Assembly (NCBI RefSeq): GCF_000225505.1
Contig: NZ_BACI01000040.1
Coordinates: 1-54,497, forward strand
Direction: 5' to 3'
Length of the DNA stretch: 54,497 nucleotides
DNA from: Gordonia alkanivorans NBRC 16433
GTDB lineage: Bacteria; Actinomycetota; Actinomycetes; Mycobacteriales; Mycobacteriaceae
The position numbers and the translations under genes are program-made. The notes under the pieces were generated by a model. It did no database searches. It was not told the origin of the DNA and saw nothing but the letters and a program-made list of their open reading frames with translations. Each line of letters opens with the position of its first letter. Within the stretch, counting starts at the first letter, position 1. Below are positions 36,583 through 44,436 of the stretch, piece by piece.

Positions 36583-37872
36583 ATGCAACTTCTCGACACC
36601 ACCCCTGTTCTCGACAAGACTTTCGACGACTCTGTGTTCACCACGCACGAGTCCGAGGTCCGCAGCTACTGCCGCAACTGGCCGGCGGTCTTCACCACCG
36701 CCAAGGGCTCCTACATCACCGACCAGAACGGTCGGGAGTACCTGGACTTCTTCGCCGGCGCAGGTTCGCTGAACTACGGCCACAACAACGACGAGCTCAA
36801 GAAAGCTCTGATCGAGTACATCCAGTCCGACGGCATCACCCATGGACTGGACATGGCCACCGTCGCCAAGGGCAACTTCATCGAGAAGTTCACCAAGCAC
36901 ATTCTCGAGCCCCGCGGACTCGACTACAAGATCCAGTTCCCCGGACCGACGGGCACCAATGCCGTCGAGTCGGCACTCAAGCTGGCCCGCAAGGTGACCG
37001 GGCGCGAGTCGATCATCAGCTTCACCAACGCCTTCCACGGCATGACGCTGGGCTCGCTGTCGGTGACCGGCAACTCGATGAAGCGTGCCGGCGCCGGCAT
37101 CCCCCTGGTCCATGCGACCCCGATGCCGTTCGACAACTACTTCGGCGGCGTCATGGAAGACTTCGCCTGGTTCGAGCGCGTCCTCGACGACTCGGGCAGT
37201 GGCCTCAACCGCCCCGCCGCAGTCATCGTCGAGACCGTGCAGGGCGAGGGCGGCGTCAACGTCGCACGCGCCGAATGGCTGCGCGCCCTGGCCGACCTGT
37301 GTGAGCGCCGCGACATCCTGCTCATCGTCGACGACGTCCAGATGGGTTGCGGCCGCACCGGCGACTTCTTCTCCTTCGAGGAAGCCGGCATCAAGCCCGA
37401 CATCGTCACCCTGTCGAAGTCGATCAGCGGCTACGGTCTGCCGTTAGCCCTGACGCTGTTCAAGCCGGAGCTCGACGTCTGGACCCCCGGGGAGCACAAC
37501 GGAACCTTCCGCGGCAACAACCCCGCGTTCGTCACCGCCGCCAAGGCCATCGAGGCCTACTGGTCCGACGACACCCTGAGCCGTGACATCCACGCGAAGG
37601 GTGAGCGCATCCACGAGGTCTTCTCCGACCTCTGCAACCGCTACGAGGGAATCTCGACGCGCGGTCGCGGCATGGTCCGCGGCCTGGCGTTCGAGGACCA
37701 CACGGCAGCAGGCAAGGTCTGCGCGCTGGCCTTCGGCGCAGGTTTGCTGGCCGAGACGTCGGGTCCGTCCGACGAGGTCGTCAAGCTGCTCCCGCCGCTG
37801 ACCATCTCGCGCGAGGACCTCGACCGCGGCCTGTCCATCCTTTCCGACGCAGTCAAGGAGGTGATCGGATGA
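36583..37872 (+). CDS. ectB: Diaminobutyrate-2-oxoglutarate transaminase
   Basis: EctB converts aspartate-beta-semialdehyde to L-2,4-diaminobutyrate using glutamate, the first step of ectoine synthesis. The 429-residue class III aminotransferase has [49 protein letters not shown], the PLP-phosphate Asp in [15 protein letters not shown], and the PLP Lys in [13 protein letters not shown] 36583 ([15 protein letters not shown]) has AAGGAAG upstream and matches homologues; the open frame before it is non-protein-like. It overlaps ectC by four bases. Confidence 0.97.
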   Translation: MQLLDTTPVLDKTFDDSVFTTHESEVRSYCRNWPAVFTTAKGSYITDQNGREYLDFFAGAGSLNYGHNNDELKKALIEYIQSDGITHGLDMATVAKGNFIEKFTKHILEPRGLDYKIQFPGPTGTNAVESALKLARKVTGRESIISFTNAFHGMTLGSLSVTGNSMKRAGAGIPLVHATPMPFDNYFGGVMEDFAWFERVLDDSGSGLNRPAAVIVETVQGEGGVNVARAEWLRALADLCERRDILLIVDDVQMGCGRTGDFFSFEEAGIKPDIVTLSKSISGYGLPLALTLFKPELDVWTPGEHNGTFRGNNPAFVTAAKAIEAYWSDDTLSRDIHAKGERIHEVFSDLCNRYEGISTRGRGMVRGLAFEDHTAAGKVCALAFGAGLLAETSGPSDEVVKLLPPLTISREDLDRGLSILSDAVKEVIG

Positions 37873-38309
37873 TCGTCCGAACCACCGAAGAGATCACCGG
37901 AACCGAGCGTGACGTGGCCGACGGCCACTGGCGCTCCAAGCGAATCGTCCTCGGCGGCGACGGTGTGGGGTTCTCGTTCCACGAGACCACCATCGAAGCC
38001 GGCAGCGTCAACGAGTTCCACTACGCCAACCACATCGAGGCCGTCTGGCTCGTCGAGGGCACCGGCACCCTGCTCAACCGGGAGACCGGTGAGACCCATC
38101 CCCTGGCCCCCGGCACGATGTATCTGCTGGACGGCCACGAACGCCACACGGTCACCGCCGACACGCAGATGCGCATGCTGTGCGTGTTCAATCCCCCGGT
38201 GGTCGGCACCGAGGTCCACGACGAGAACGGCGTGTACCCCCTGGTCGCCGTCCCGCAGCCGACCGGCAAGCATGCCGAGGATGCCATCGAGGAGACCGCG
38301 GCCTCCTGA
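37869..38309 (+). CDS. ectC: L-ectoine synthase
   Basis: EctC cyclises N-gamma-acetyl-diaminobutyrate to ectoine. The 146-residue cupin starts [21 protein letters not shown] and shows the cupin motif around [20 protein letters not shown] and [12 protein letters not shown]. Its ATG overlaps the ectB stop (ATGA), so the two are coupled. The C-terminus (ending [12 protein letters not shown]) is slightly longer than in proteobacterial EctC. No ectD (hydroxylase) follows. Confidence 0.97.
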   Translation: MIVRTTEEITGTERDVADGHWRSKRIVLGGDGVGFSFHETTIEAGSVNEFHYANHIEAVWLVEGTGTLLNRETGETHPLAPGTMYLLDGHERHTVTADTQMRMLCVFNPPVVGTEVHDENGVYPLVAVPQPTGKHAEDAIEETAAS

Positions 38310-38335
38310 TCGGCCCCCTGAGAAGACCCACCAGG

Positions 38336-38392
38336 ATCGCCACTTCCGGTGACAATCGCTAGCTATCAGCGGTTGTCGCCGGGAGTGGCGAT
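38336..38392. terminator. Long bidirectional hairpin between ectC and the hydrolase
   Basis: Two 24-base arms (38336-38359 and 38369-38392) match at 21 of 24 positions, and the three differences are all T/C changes that allow G-U pairing in the plus-strand RNA; the loop is nine bases. On the plus strand it is followed by TCTTCT. The right arm is also the last coding stretch of the convergent hydrolase gene. Confidence 0.85.
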
Positions 38393-39210
38393 TCTTCTGC
38401 CTTCTGCGCCCAGAAGTCCAGCACCGCGTCAACGGTCTGGCCCGGCTGCTCGAGAGCCGGGATCACCCGGGCCTCCCGGATGGTGACCTCACGGGCATCG
38501 AGCATGGTGGCCGCGACCTCGCGGGCCTCCTCGGGTGTCCACTCGCCGCGGTCGTCGGTCGTCACGAACAGCACCGGACAGGTGATCCGCGCAGCCGCCC
38601 ACGTGAGGTCCGTGCGGTTCAGAATGGCTGTGCGGATGGCCGGGATCATCGACCGCCCGGAAGCCCGGAGTCCGCGCCGCAACACCGCGATCGCCTCCGG
38701 ATCGTCGCTGCGTGTCCGGTCGGTGAACAGCGTGGTCGAGATCGCCGACCACACCGGGCCTCGCGCACCGATGACGCGGTACATCGGCAACAGGAGTCCG
38801 ATCCGGCGCCGCAGTGCCCGGTCGATCGGACGGGTCGGCGCACTCATCGCGACCAGTGTGTTGATCCGCTCCGGCTCGACGGCGGCCAGATGCATGCCGA
38901 CGTGACCGCCCCACGCGTTGCCCACCCAGTCGACGGCCTCGGCACCGCACACATCCCCCACCGTCGCGATGATCTCCCGCGCGGCATCCGCACACGCCTC
39001 GATGTCGGCGGCGGCGGCTGACTTCTCGCTCGCACCGCACCACGGGGCGTCGACGATGAACAGCCGTCGTCGGCCCGCGAGCCCGGGAACGATCCGATCC
39101 CAGCTACCCGAATCGACGAACATGCTGTGCCACAGGACCGCCGGCGGCCCCTCGCCGACGTCGCGAACGCGTATGCGCCCCAAACGCGTCGGTACATCGA
39201 ATTCGGTCAT
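38359..39210 (-). CDS. Alpha/beta hydrolase-fold protein with Ala at the nucleophile elbow
   Basis: A 283-residue alpha/beta hydrolase: oxyanion region LWHSMFVDSGSWDRIVPGLA, nucleophile elbow VGNAWGGHVGMHLA, acid-strand segment CPVLFVTTDDRGEW. In the elbow the Gly-x-Ser-x-Gly Ser is replaced by Ala (codon GCG), and the final His expected near the C-terminus is not obvious (VIPALEQPGQTVD). It may be a non-hydrolytic binding protein or may use another chemistry. GGGAG six bases before ATG 39210 supports the start. It is divergent from a TetR regulator across a 35-bp dyad, so probably regulated by it. Confidence 0.85.
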   Translation of the reverse strand: MTEFDVPTRLGRIRVRDVGEGPPAVLWHSMFVDSGSWDRIVPGLAGRRRLFIVDAPWCGASEKSAAAADIEACADAAREIIATVGDVCGAEAVDWVGNAWGGHVGMHLAAVEPERINTLVAMSAPTRPIDRALRRRIGLLLPMYRVIGARGPVWSAISTTLFTDRTRSDDPEAIAVLRRGLRASGRSMIPAIRTAILNRTDLTWAAARITCPVLFVTTDDRGEWTPEEAREVAATMLDAREVTIREARVIPALEQPGQTVDAVLDFWAQKAEESPLPATTADS

Positions 39211-39250
39211 GGCCGCTCCCGCCCGTGGTGGTCACCCGGAGCGGGTCACC

Positions 39251-39285
39251 CATAATTGGCATTACACCGTGTATTTCGAATTATG
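39251..39285. promoter_or_regulatory. 35-bp dyad, candidate TetR operator
   Basis: CATAATT (39251-39257) and AATTATG (39279-39285) share a centre at 39268 with the inner TACAC-c-GTGTA; 14 of 17 paired positions are complementary. It lies between the divergent hydrolase and TetR genes, in locally AT-rich sequence that supplies -10-like elements in both directions. Binding would block both promoters. Confidence 0.7.
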
Positions 39286-39300
39286 TCTAGACTGATCCCC

Positions 39301-39918
39301 GTGGTCAGGTCCTACTCGTCGGCTTTACGAATGACACGCGCCCGCGAGAATCGCGCCCTGGTCATCGACACCGCCACCACCATGTTCTGCCAGGAAGGCT
39401 GGGTGACGACGACGATGGCCGCCGTCGCGGCCCGCGCCGGGCTGACACGGCCCACCGTCTACCGGCAGTTCGCCGACAAACTCGACCTGCTCGACGCGTG
39501 CATCGTCTCGGCACTGCGCCGCGACGAGACCGTTCCGGTCCGCGAGACCACTGAATACCAGGCGATGGGACACGGCGATCGAGCCACACGCATCCGGGCT
39601 GCCGCGAGCTGGCTCAGTGCCGCGCACCTCCGGTCGGCCGCCATCCAGCACGTTCTCGACCAGGCCGCGGTCACCGACGACGACGCGGCGATCCTGCGGG
39701 ACCAGCGTGAACAGACCCGCTGGGCCGAGGTGCGCTGGGCGCTCACGCTGATCCTCGGAGAAGAGCCGGCCGACGAGCACGTGGACTCGATGTGGATGCT
39801 CGCCTCGCGCACCGCCTGGCTCCGCCTCGTCGGAGATCGGGGGTGGACCCCCGACCGGTGGGAACGATGGTTTGTCGCGCAGACCACCGCGGCGCTGGAC
39901 CAGGTCGACGCGGTCTGA
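39301..39918 (+). CDS. TetR-family transcriptional regulator
   Basis: A TetR-type repressor with a standard N-terminal helix-turn-helix (VIDTATTMFCQEGWVTTTMA, RAGLTRPTVYRQFADK) and a helical C-terminal ligand domain ending WFVAQTTAALDQVDAV. Several in-frame starts exist: ATG 39283 (inside the dyad, so unlikely), GTG 39301 and ATG 39331; none has a clear ribosome site. GTG 39301 is chosen because a TAGACT-like -10 at 39288-39293 would allow leaderless translation. It probably represses the divergent hydrolase gene and itself. The ligand is unknown. Confidence 0.85.
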   Translation: MVRSYSSALRMTRARENRALVIDTATTMFCQEGWVTTTMAAVAARAGLTRPTVYRQFADKLDLLDACIVSALRRDETVPVRETTEYQAMGHGDRATRIRAAASWLSAAHLRSAAIQHVLDQAAVTDDDAAILRDQREQTRWAEVRWALTLILGEEPADEHVDSMWMLASRTAWLRLVGDRGWTPDRWERWFVAQTTAALDQVDAV

Positions 39919-39939
39919 GTCGCGCCTATCCTGGGCAGG

Positions 39940-40818
39940 GTGCGCACTCGTCTTCAGCTCGGCCACGCCCCGGCCGACCACACACCTCTCGACGACGACG
40001 TCGCCGAGCGTATCGATCTCGCGTCGGACATCCTGGCCGGCCGCCGAACCGCGGTCCTGACCGGCGCCGGCATCTCCACCGACTCGGGCATCCCCGACTA
40101 CCGCAGCCCGGGGTCGCCGCCGCGCACGCCGATGACCCTGGAGATGTTCCTGTCCTCCCCCGAGTTCCGGCGGCACTACTGGGCACGCAACCACGTCGGC
40201 TGGCGCCACATGGACGCCGCCCTCCCCAACCCGGCACACCTCGCACTCACCGGCCTGCAGGACCAGGGCCGGGTGTCCGCGGTGATCACCCAGAACGTCG
40301 ACATGCTGCACACCAAGGCCGGGACGAGGGGCGTGCTGGAGCTGCACGGCTGCTACGGCCGCGTGCGCTGCCTGCGGTGTGACTGGCGGATCTCCCGGCA
40401 CCGTCTCGCGCAACAGCTCGAGGAGATCAACACCGGATTCGCCGAACGCGTGGCTGGGCGTGGGGCCATCGAGGTGGCGCCAGACGCCGACGCGATGCTC
40501 GCCGACACCACGGACTTCCGGATGATCGACTGCCCGCACTGCGGCGGCATCCTCAAACCCGACATCGTCTACTTCGGCGAGACGGTTCCCAAACCTCTTG
40601 TCGAGCAATCATTCTCGGCGGTTGACGAGGCGGATGCCCTACTCGTGGTCGGATCGTCGCTGACGGTCATGTCGGGCCTTCGGTTCGCTCGGAGGGCGCA
40701 TCGCGCCGGCAAACCGTTGATCATCGTCAATCGCGGCCACACCCGCGCCGACGAGCTGGCATCGCTCAAGATCGACCACCGGGCCGGGGTGGTGCTACCG
40801 GCGCTCGCGAACCGCTAG
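39940..40818 (+). CDS. NAD-dependent protein deacylase (sirtuin)
   Basis: A 292-residue Sir2-family protein. Motifs: NAD-binding GAGISTDSGIPDYRSP, TQNVDMLHTKAG, catalytic His in ELHGCYG, four zinc cysteines (CLRC at about 144-147 and CPHC near 199), FGETVP, and VGSSLTVMSG. The SIRT4-like (class II) features are the long insert between the zinc Cys pairs and the PDIVYFGE segment; many bacterial members act as deacylases or lipoamidases. The GTG start lies 22 bases after the TetR stop. A hairpin overlaps its 3' end. Confidence 0.93.
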   Translation: MRTRLQLGHAPADHTPLDDDVAERIDLASDILAGRRTAVLTGAGISTDSGIPDYRSPGSPPRTPMTLEMFLSSPEFRRHYWARNHVGWRHMDAALPNPAHLALTGLQDQGRVSAVITQNVDMLHTKAGTRGVLELHGCYGRVRCLRCDWRISRHRLAQQLEEINTGFAERVAGRGAIEVAPDADAMLADTTDFRMIDCPHCGGILKPDIVYFGETVPKPLVEQSFSAVDEADALLVVGSSLTVMSGLRFARRAHRAGKPLIIVNRGHTRADELASLKIDHRAGVVLPALANR

Positions 40819-40829
40819 GTCCGCGAGCG
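40802..40829. terminator. Hairpin at the sirtuin/proB convergent junction
   Basis: CGCTCGCG (40802-40809) and CGCGAGCG (40822-40829) form a perfect 8-bp stem with a 12-base loop that contains the sirtuin stop codon. Position between convergent genes suggests a bidirectional terminator. No T-run is seen. Confidence 0.55.
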
Positions 40830-40837
40830 GGCAACGC

Positions 40838-41983
40838 TCAGCGCGAGACGACGACGAGGTCGTCGGCGTGCACCACGGGACGCTGCAGTTCGGGCGGGAG
40901 TTCGTCGGTCTGACGGCCGATCATCGACGTGATGTCGTCGAAGTCATAGGATGCCACCCCGCGCGCCTTCACGACGCCCCGCTGGTCCACCAGCTCGACG
41001 ACGTCGCCGTCGAAGAACCGGCCCTCGACGCCGACCACGCCGGCTGCGAGAAGCGAACGGCGCCTGCGGGATACGGCTGCCACCGCACCGTCGTCGAGGA
41101 CGATCCTCCCCCGCGCGTCGGCGGCGTGACGCACCCAGAAGCGACGTGCGGACAACCGCTCCTCGCGGGCAGCGAACACCGTGCCCACCGAGGCATCGGC
41201 CAGCGCCTGCGCGGCGGACGACGCGGCGGCGAGCAGAACCGGGACACCGGCGTCCGCGGACAGACGGGCCGCGGCGAGCTTCGAGGCCATCCCGCCGGTG
41301 CCGAGCGCTCCCCCGGATCCGGCGATGACGCCGTCGAGGTCCTCGGGCCCGTTCACCTCAGGGATCAGACGCGCCCGCCGACCGTCCACGCCGACCTTGC
41401 GCGGGTCGCCGTCGTACAGGCCGTCGACGTCGGAGAGGAGCACCAGGGCGTCCGCCCCGCTGAGGTGGGCGACGAGCGCGGCGAGCCGGTCGTTGTCGCC
41501 GAACCGGATCTCGTTGGTCGCGACCGTGTCGTTCTCGTTGACCACGGCAACCGCACCGAGCGACCGCAGACGGTCAAGTGTGCGTTGGGCATTGGCGTGA
41601 TGCGAGCGGTTCGAGATGTCGTCGGCGGTCAGCAGGACCTGCCCGACGGTGCGACCGTACCGAGCGAAGGAAGTACCCCATGCGTGCGCCAGGGCGAGCT
41701 GTCCGACGCTGGCCGCGGCCTGCTTGGTGGCGAGGTCGGTCGGACGCTTCTTGAGACCGAGCGGGGCGATGCCCGCGCCGATCGCACCCGACGACACGAC
41801 GATGACGTCGGAGCCGGCGCGCATCCGCGCCTCGAGCGCGTCCGCCAGGGCGTCGAGCCGGTCCCGGTCGAGTCCCTCGGCCAGGTCGGTCAGCGCCGAC
41901 GAGCCGATCTTCACCACCACGCTGCGCGCGTGCGCGATCTGTTCCCGCACGCCGCGCACCTCGATGCCGACCTCCGCGGTCAC
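40838..41983 (-). CDS. proB: Glutamate 5-kinase
   Basis: ProB phosphorylates glutamate in the first step of proline synthesis. The 381-residue protein has the kinase domain ([67 protein letters not shown]) and a C-terminal PUA domain ([13 protein letters not shown] onwards). The frame stays open far upstream inside obg, but GTG 41983 overlaps the obg stop by four bases and aligns with homologues, so the start is clear. Confidence 0.96.
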   Translation of the reverse strand: MTAEVGIEVRGVREQIAHARSVVVKIGSSALTDLAEGLDRDRLDALADALEARMRAGSDVIVVSSGAIGAGIAPLGLKKRPTDLATKQAAASVGQLALAHAWGTSFARYGRTVGQVLLTADDISNRSHHANAQRTLDRLRSLGAVAVVNENDTVATNEIRFGDNDRLAALVAHLSGADALVLLSDVDGLYDGDPRKVGVDGRRARLIPEVNGPEDLDGVIAGSGGALGTGGMASKLAAARLSADAGVPVLLAAASSAAQALADASVGTVFAAREERLSARRFWVRHAADARGRIVLDDGAVAAVSRRRRSLLAAGVVGVEGRFFDGDVVELVDQRGVVKARGVASYDFDDITSMIGRQTDELPPELQRPVVHADDLVVVSR

Positions 41984-43446
41984 GACTGGTCCTGCTCTCC
42001 GTCCTCGATGGGCAGTCCGCGCCGCAACCGGCGGGCCTGCTTGCGTTCGGCGGCACCCACACGGTCGTTGCGGTCGAGTCGGATGTCGGTGCCACGCCCG
42101 GTGACCGGGACGTCGTCGCCCATGGGCGTGCTCGGCTCCCAGTCGAAGGTGACCGCACCGATGGTGACCGGGGCGCCGGGTTCGGCACCCATCTTCACCA
42201 GTTCGTCCTCGACGCCGAGGCGGTTGAGACGATCGGCCAGGTAACCGACGGCCTCGTCGTTGTCGAACTGCGTCTGGGCGATCCAGCGCTCCGGCCGCGT
42301 GCCGTAGACGATGAAGCCGCCCTCGATCTCGGGGTCGCGGACGATGGTGAAACCGGTGTCGTCGACGGCCTTCGGACGGATGATCGCCCGGCGAGGTGTC
42401 TTGGCGGGCTGGGCTTCCCGGTACTCGCGGACCATCTTCGCCAGCGCGAAGGTCAGTTCCCGCAGACCCTCGTGGGCCACTGCCGAGATCCGGAACACGG
42501 GCCAACCGCGTTCGGCGAGTTCGGGTTCCACGAGATCGGCGAGTTCGGCGGCGTCGGGGACGTCCACCTTGTTGAGGATCACCACACGCGGCCGCTCGGC
42601 CAGGTCACCGAGACCGTGATCGGCGTCGAGTGCCGGCTTGTAGGCGGCGAGTTCGGCTTCGAGGGCGTCGATGTCGGACACCGGGTCGCGTCCGGGCTCG
42701 AGGGTCGCGCAGTCGACGACGTGCGCGAGGACAGCACACCGCTCGAGATGGCGCAGGAACTCCAGGCCGAGACCACGACCGGTCGAGGCGCCCGGGATCA
42801 GACCCGGCACATCGGCGATGGTGAACACGTCACCGGCGGTCTGGACCACACCGAGGTTCGGCACGAGCGTGGTGAACGGGTAGTCGGCGATCTTCGGCTT
42901 GGCCGCCGACAGCACCGAGACCAGCGACGACTTGCCCGCCGACGGGAAGCCGACGAGGCCGACGTCGGCCACCGACTTCAGCTCGAGGACGAGCGAACGC
43001 TGCTGGCCCTCCTCACCCAGGAGTGCGAACCCGGGAGCCTTACGGGCTTTCGACGCGAGCGAGGCGTTGCCGAGACCACCGCGGCCACCCTGAGCGGCTT
43101 CGAAGGTCGTACCGGTGCCGACGAGGTCGGCGAGGATCGTGCCGTTCTCGTCGAGGACGACCGTACCGTCGGGCACGTTGAGGACCAGGTCCTCACCCAT
43201 GGCACCGTCGCGGTTGTCACCGGCGCCGGGCTTGCCGTTGCCCGCCTTGGCATGCGGACGGAAGTGGAAATCGAGCAGGGTGTGCACCTGCGGGTCGACG
43301 ACGAGTCGCACCGACCCGCCGTTACCGCCGTTGCCGCCGTCCGGGCCGCCGAGAGGTTTGAACTTCTCCCGGTGAACCGAGGCGCAACCGTGGCCACCGT
43401 TGCCCGCCGCGACGTGAATGGTCACGCGGTCGACGAACCGTGACAT
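41980..43446 (-). CDS. obg: GTPase Obg/CgtA
   Basis: Obg is an essential GTPase linked to 50S assembly and stress responses. The 488-residue protein has the glycine-rich Obg fold ([27 protein letters not shown]), the G domain ([34 protein letters not shown]) and a C-terminal OCT domain ([20 protein letters not shown]) plus a basic tail that is typical of actinobacteria. An intrinsic terminator lies directly upstream, so it has its own promoter or depends on readthrough from rpmA. Confidence 0.97.
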   Translation of the reverse strand: MSRFVDRVTIHVAAGNGGHGCASVHREKFKPLGGPDGGNGGNGGSVRLVVDPQVHTLLDFHFRPHAKAGNGKPGAGDNRDGAMGEDLVLNVPDGTVVLDENGTILADLVGTGTTFEAAQGGRGGLGNASLASKARKAPGFALLGEEGQQRSLVLELKSVADVGLVGFPSAGKSSLVSVLSAAKPKIADYPFTTLVPNLGVVQTAGDVFTIADVPGLIPGASTGRGLGLEFLRHLERCAVLAHVVDCATLEPGRDPVSDIDALEAELAAYKPALDADHGLGDLAERPRVVILNKVDVPDAAELADLVEPELAERGWPVFRISAVAHEGLRELTFALAKMVREYREAQPAKTPRRAIIRPKAVDDTGFTIVRDPEIEGGFIVYGTRPERWIAQTQFDNDEAVGYLADRLNRLGVEDELVKMGAEPGAPVTIGAVTFDWEPSTPMGDDVPVTGRGTDIRLDRNDRVGAAERKQARRLRRGLPIEDGEQDQS

Positions 43447-43463
43447 CGAATCCTTCTTCCGTC

Positions 43464-43509
43464 AAAAAAGAACAGAGCGGGCCGGGTACGTGATGACCCT
43501 GCCCGCCCT
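43464..43509 (-). terminator. Intrinsic terminator between rpmA and obg
   Basis: On the minus strand AGGGCGGGCAGGGT, an eight-base loop, and ACCCGGCCCGCTCT form a stem with 12 of 14 pairs, followed by GTTCTTTTTTG. This is the one hairpin in the window with a classical T-tract. It ends rplU-rpmA transcripts just before the obg ribosome site (GGAAGAAGG). Confidence 0.9.
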
Positions 43510-43541
43510 GCGAAAAGGCTTGTCGTGCCGGAGTGCTCGGG

Positions 43542-43805
43542 TCAGACCTGAGCGGTTTCCGGGACGATGTTGACCGTCTTGCGGCCACGCTTGCTGCCGA
43601 ACTCCACCGCGCCCGCGGCGAGCGCGAACAGGGTGTCGTCGCCACCGCGACCGACGTTCACGCCGGGGTGGAACTTGGTGCCACGCTGACGAACGAGGAT
43701 CTCTCCTGCGCTCACCTGCTGGCCACCGAAGCGCTTCACGCCGAGTCGCTGGGCATTGGAATCGCGACCGTTGCGGGAGCTGGATGCGCCCTTCTTATGT
43801 GCCAT
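43542..43805 (-). CDS. rpmA: 50S ribosomal protein L27
   Basis: The 87-residue protein begins [20 protein letters not shown] and shows the conserved [27 protein letters not shown] core. Its N-terminal tail reaches the peptidyl-transferase centre. There is no N-terminal extension, so the Firmicutes-type Prp processing is not expected. It follows rplU by 38 bases. Confidence 0.97.
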   Translation of the reverse strand: MAHKKGASSSRNGRDSNAQRLGVKRFGGQQVSAGEILVRQRGTKFHPGVNVGRGGDDTLFALAAGAVEFGSKRGRKTVNIVPETAQV

Positions 43806-43843
43806 GTGTCAGTCCTCCTGAGGTCTTCGCGAAGCTTGTCGAA

Positions 43844-44155
43844 CTACTTGATGCCGGTGACCTTCAGGACCGTCAGCTTCTGACGGTGACCCTGGCGCTT
43901 GTGGTAGCCGGTCTTGTTCTTGAACTTGTGAATGCGGATCTTGGGGCCCTTGACGTGCTCCACGACCTCGCCGGTGACCGAGATCTTGGCCAGCTTGTCG
44001 GCGTCGGTGGTCAGGTTCGATCCGTCGACGACAAGCGCGACCGGCAGGCTCACCGTGGCGCCGATCTCTCCGTCGATCTTCTCGACCTTGACAATGTCGC
44101 CCTCAGCGACCTTGTACTGCTTACCGCCGGTCTTGACGATCGCGTACGTTGCCAT
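43844..44155 (-). CDS. rplU: 50S ribosomal protein L21
   Basis: The 103-residue protein starts [20 protein letters not shown] and ends [15 protein letters not shown], the full L21 family pattern with the [20 protein letters not shown] signature. The frame is open to 44233, but ATG 44155 is the homologous start. A strong hairpin lies 31-63 bases upstream of it in the leader. Confidence 0.97.
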   Translation of the reverse strand: MATYAIVKTGGKQYKVAEGDIVKVEKIDGEIGATVSLPVALVVDGSNLTTDADKLAKISVTGEVVEHVKGPKIRIHKFKNKTGYHKRQGHRQKLTVLKVTGIK

Positions 44156-44436
44156 CGAAGTTCTTCCTCTTACTCGTCTGGTCGGGCCCTTCGCCAGCGC
44201 CGAGGCGCTCTCGAAGGCGTTCGTTGTGTGCATGCCGGTGCGGGCCGCAGTCGACCCAGTCAGCTGACCGGGAGTGGCTGTAGATCACACCAGAGGGCCT
44301 GCCACGGGATTCGCGCCGCTGCCGGTGCACGTGGCACGCAGAACAGCGCAGACCCTCCGCGGGAGGCGACTTTCCAAGGTTACGGGAACGGCGGTGGCCG
44401 GGTCAAACTCGCCCCGCCGGTCCCTCACCTCGGACC
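44156..44436. other. 281-base rne-rplU spacer
   Basis: Contains the leader hairpin at 44186-44218 and, presumably, the rplU-rpmA promoter, for which I cannot pick clear hexamers. No gene is supported here. Confidence 0.5.
44186..44218 (-). promoter_or_regulatory. Hairpin in the rplU leader
   Basis: On the minus strand GCCTTCG, then AGCGCC-TC-GGCGCT, then CGAAGGGC form a two-part stem (44186-44218) about 30 bases before the rplU start. It could be an L21-type leader, an RNase processing site, or the end of rne transcripts. No T-run follows. Confidence 0.5.
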
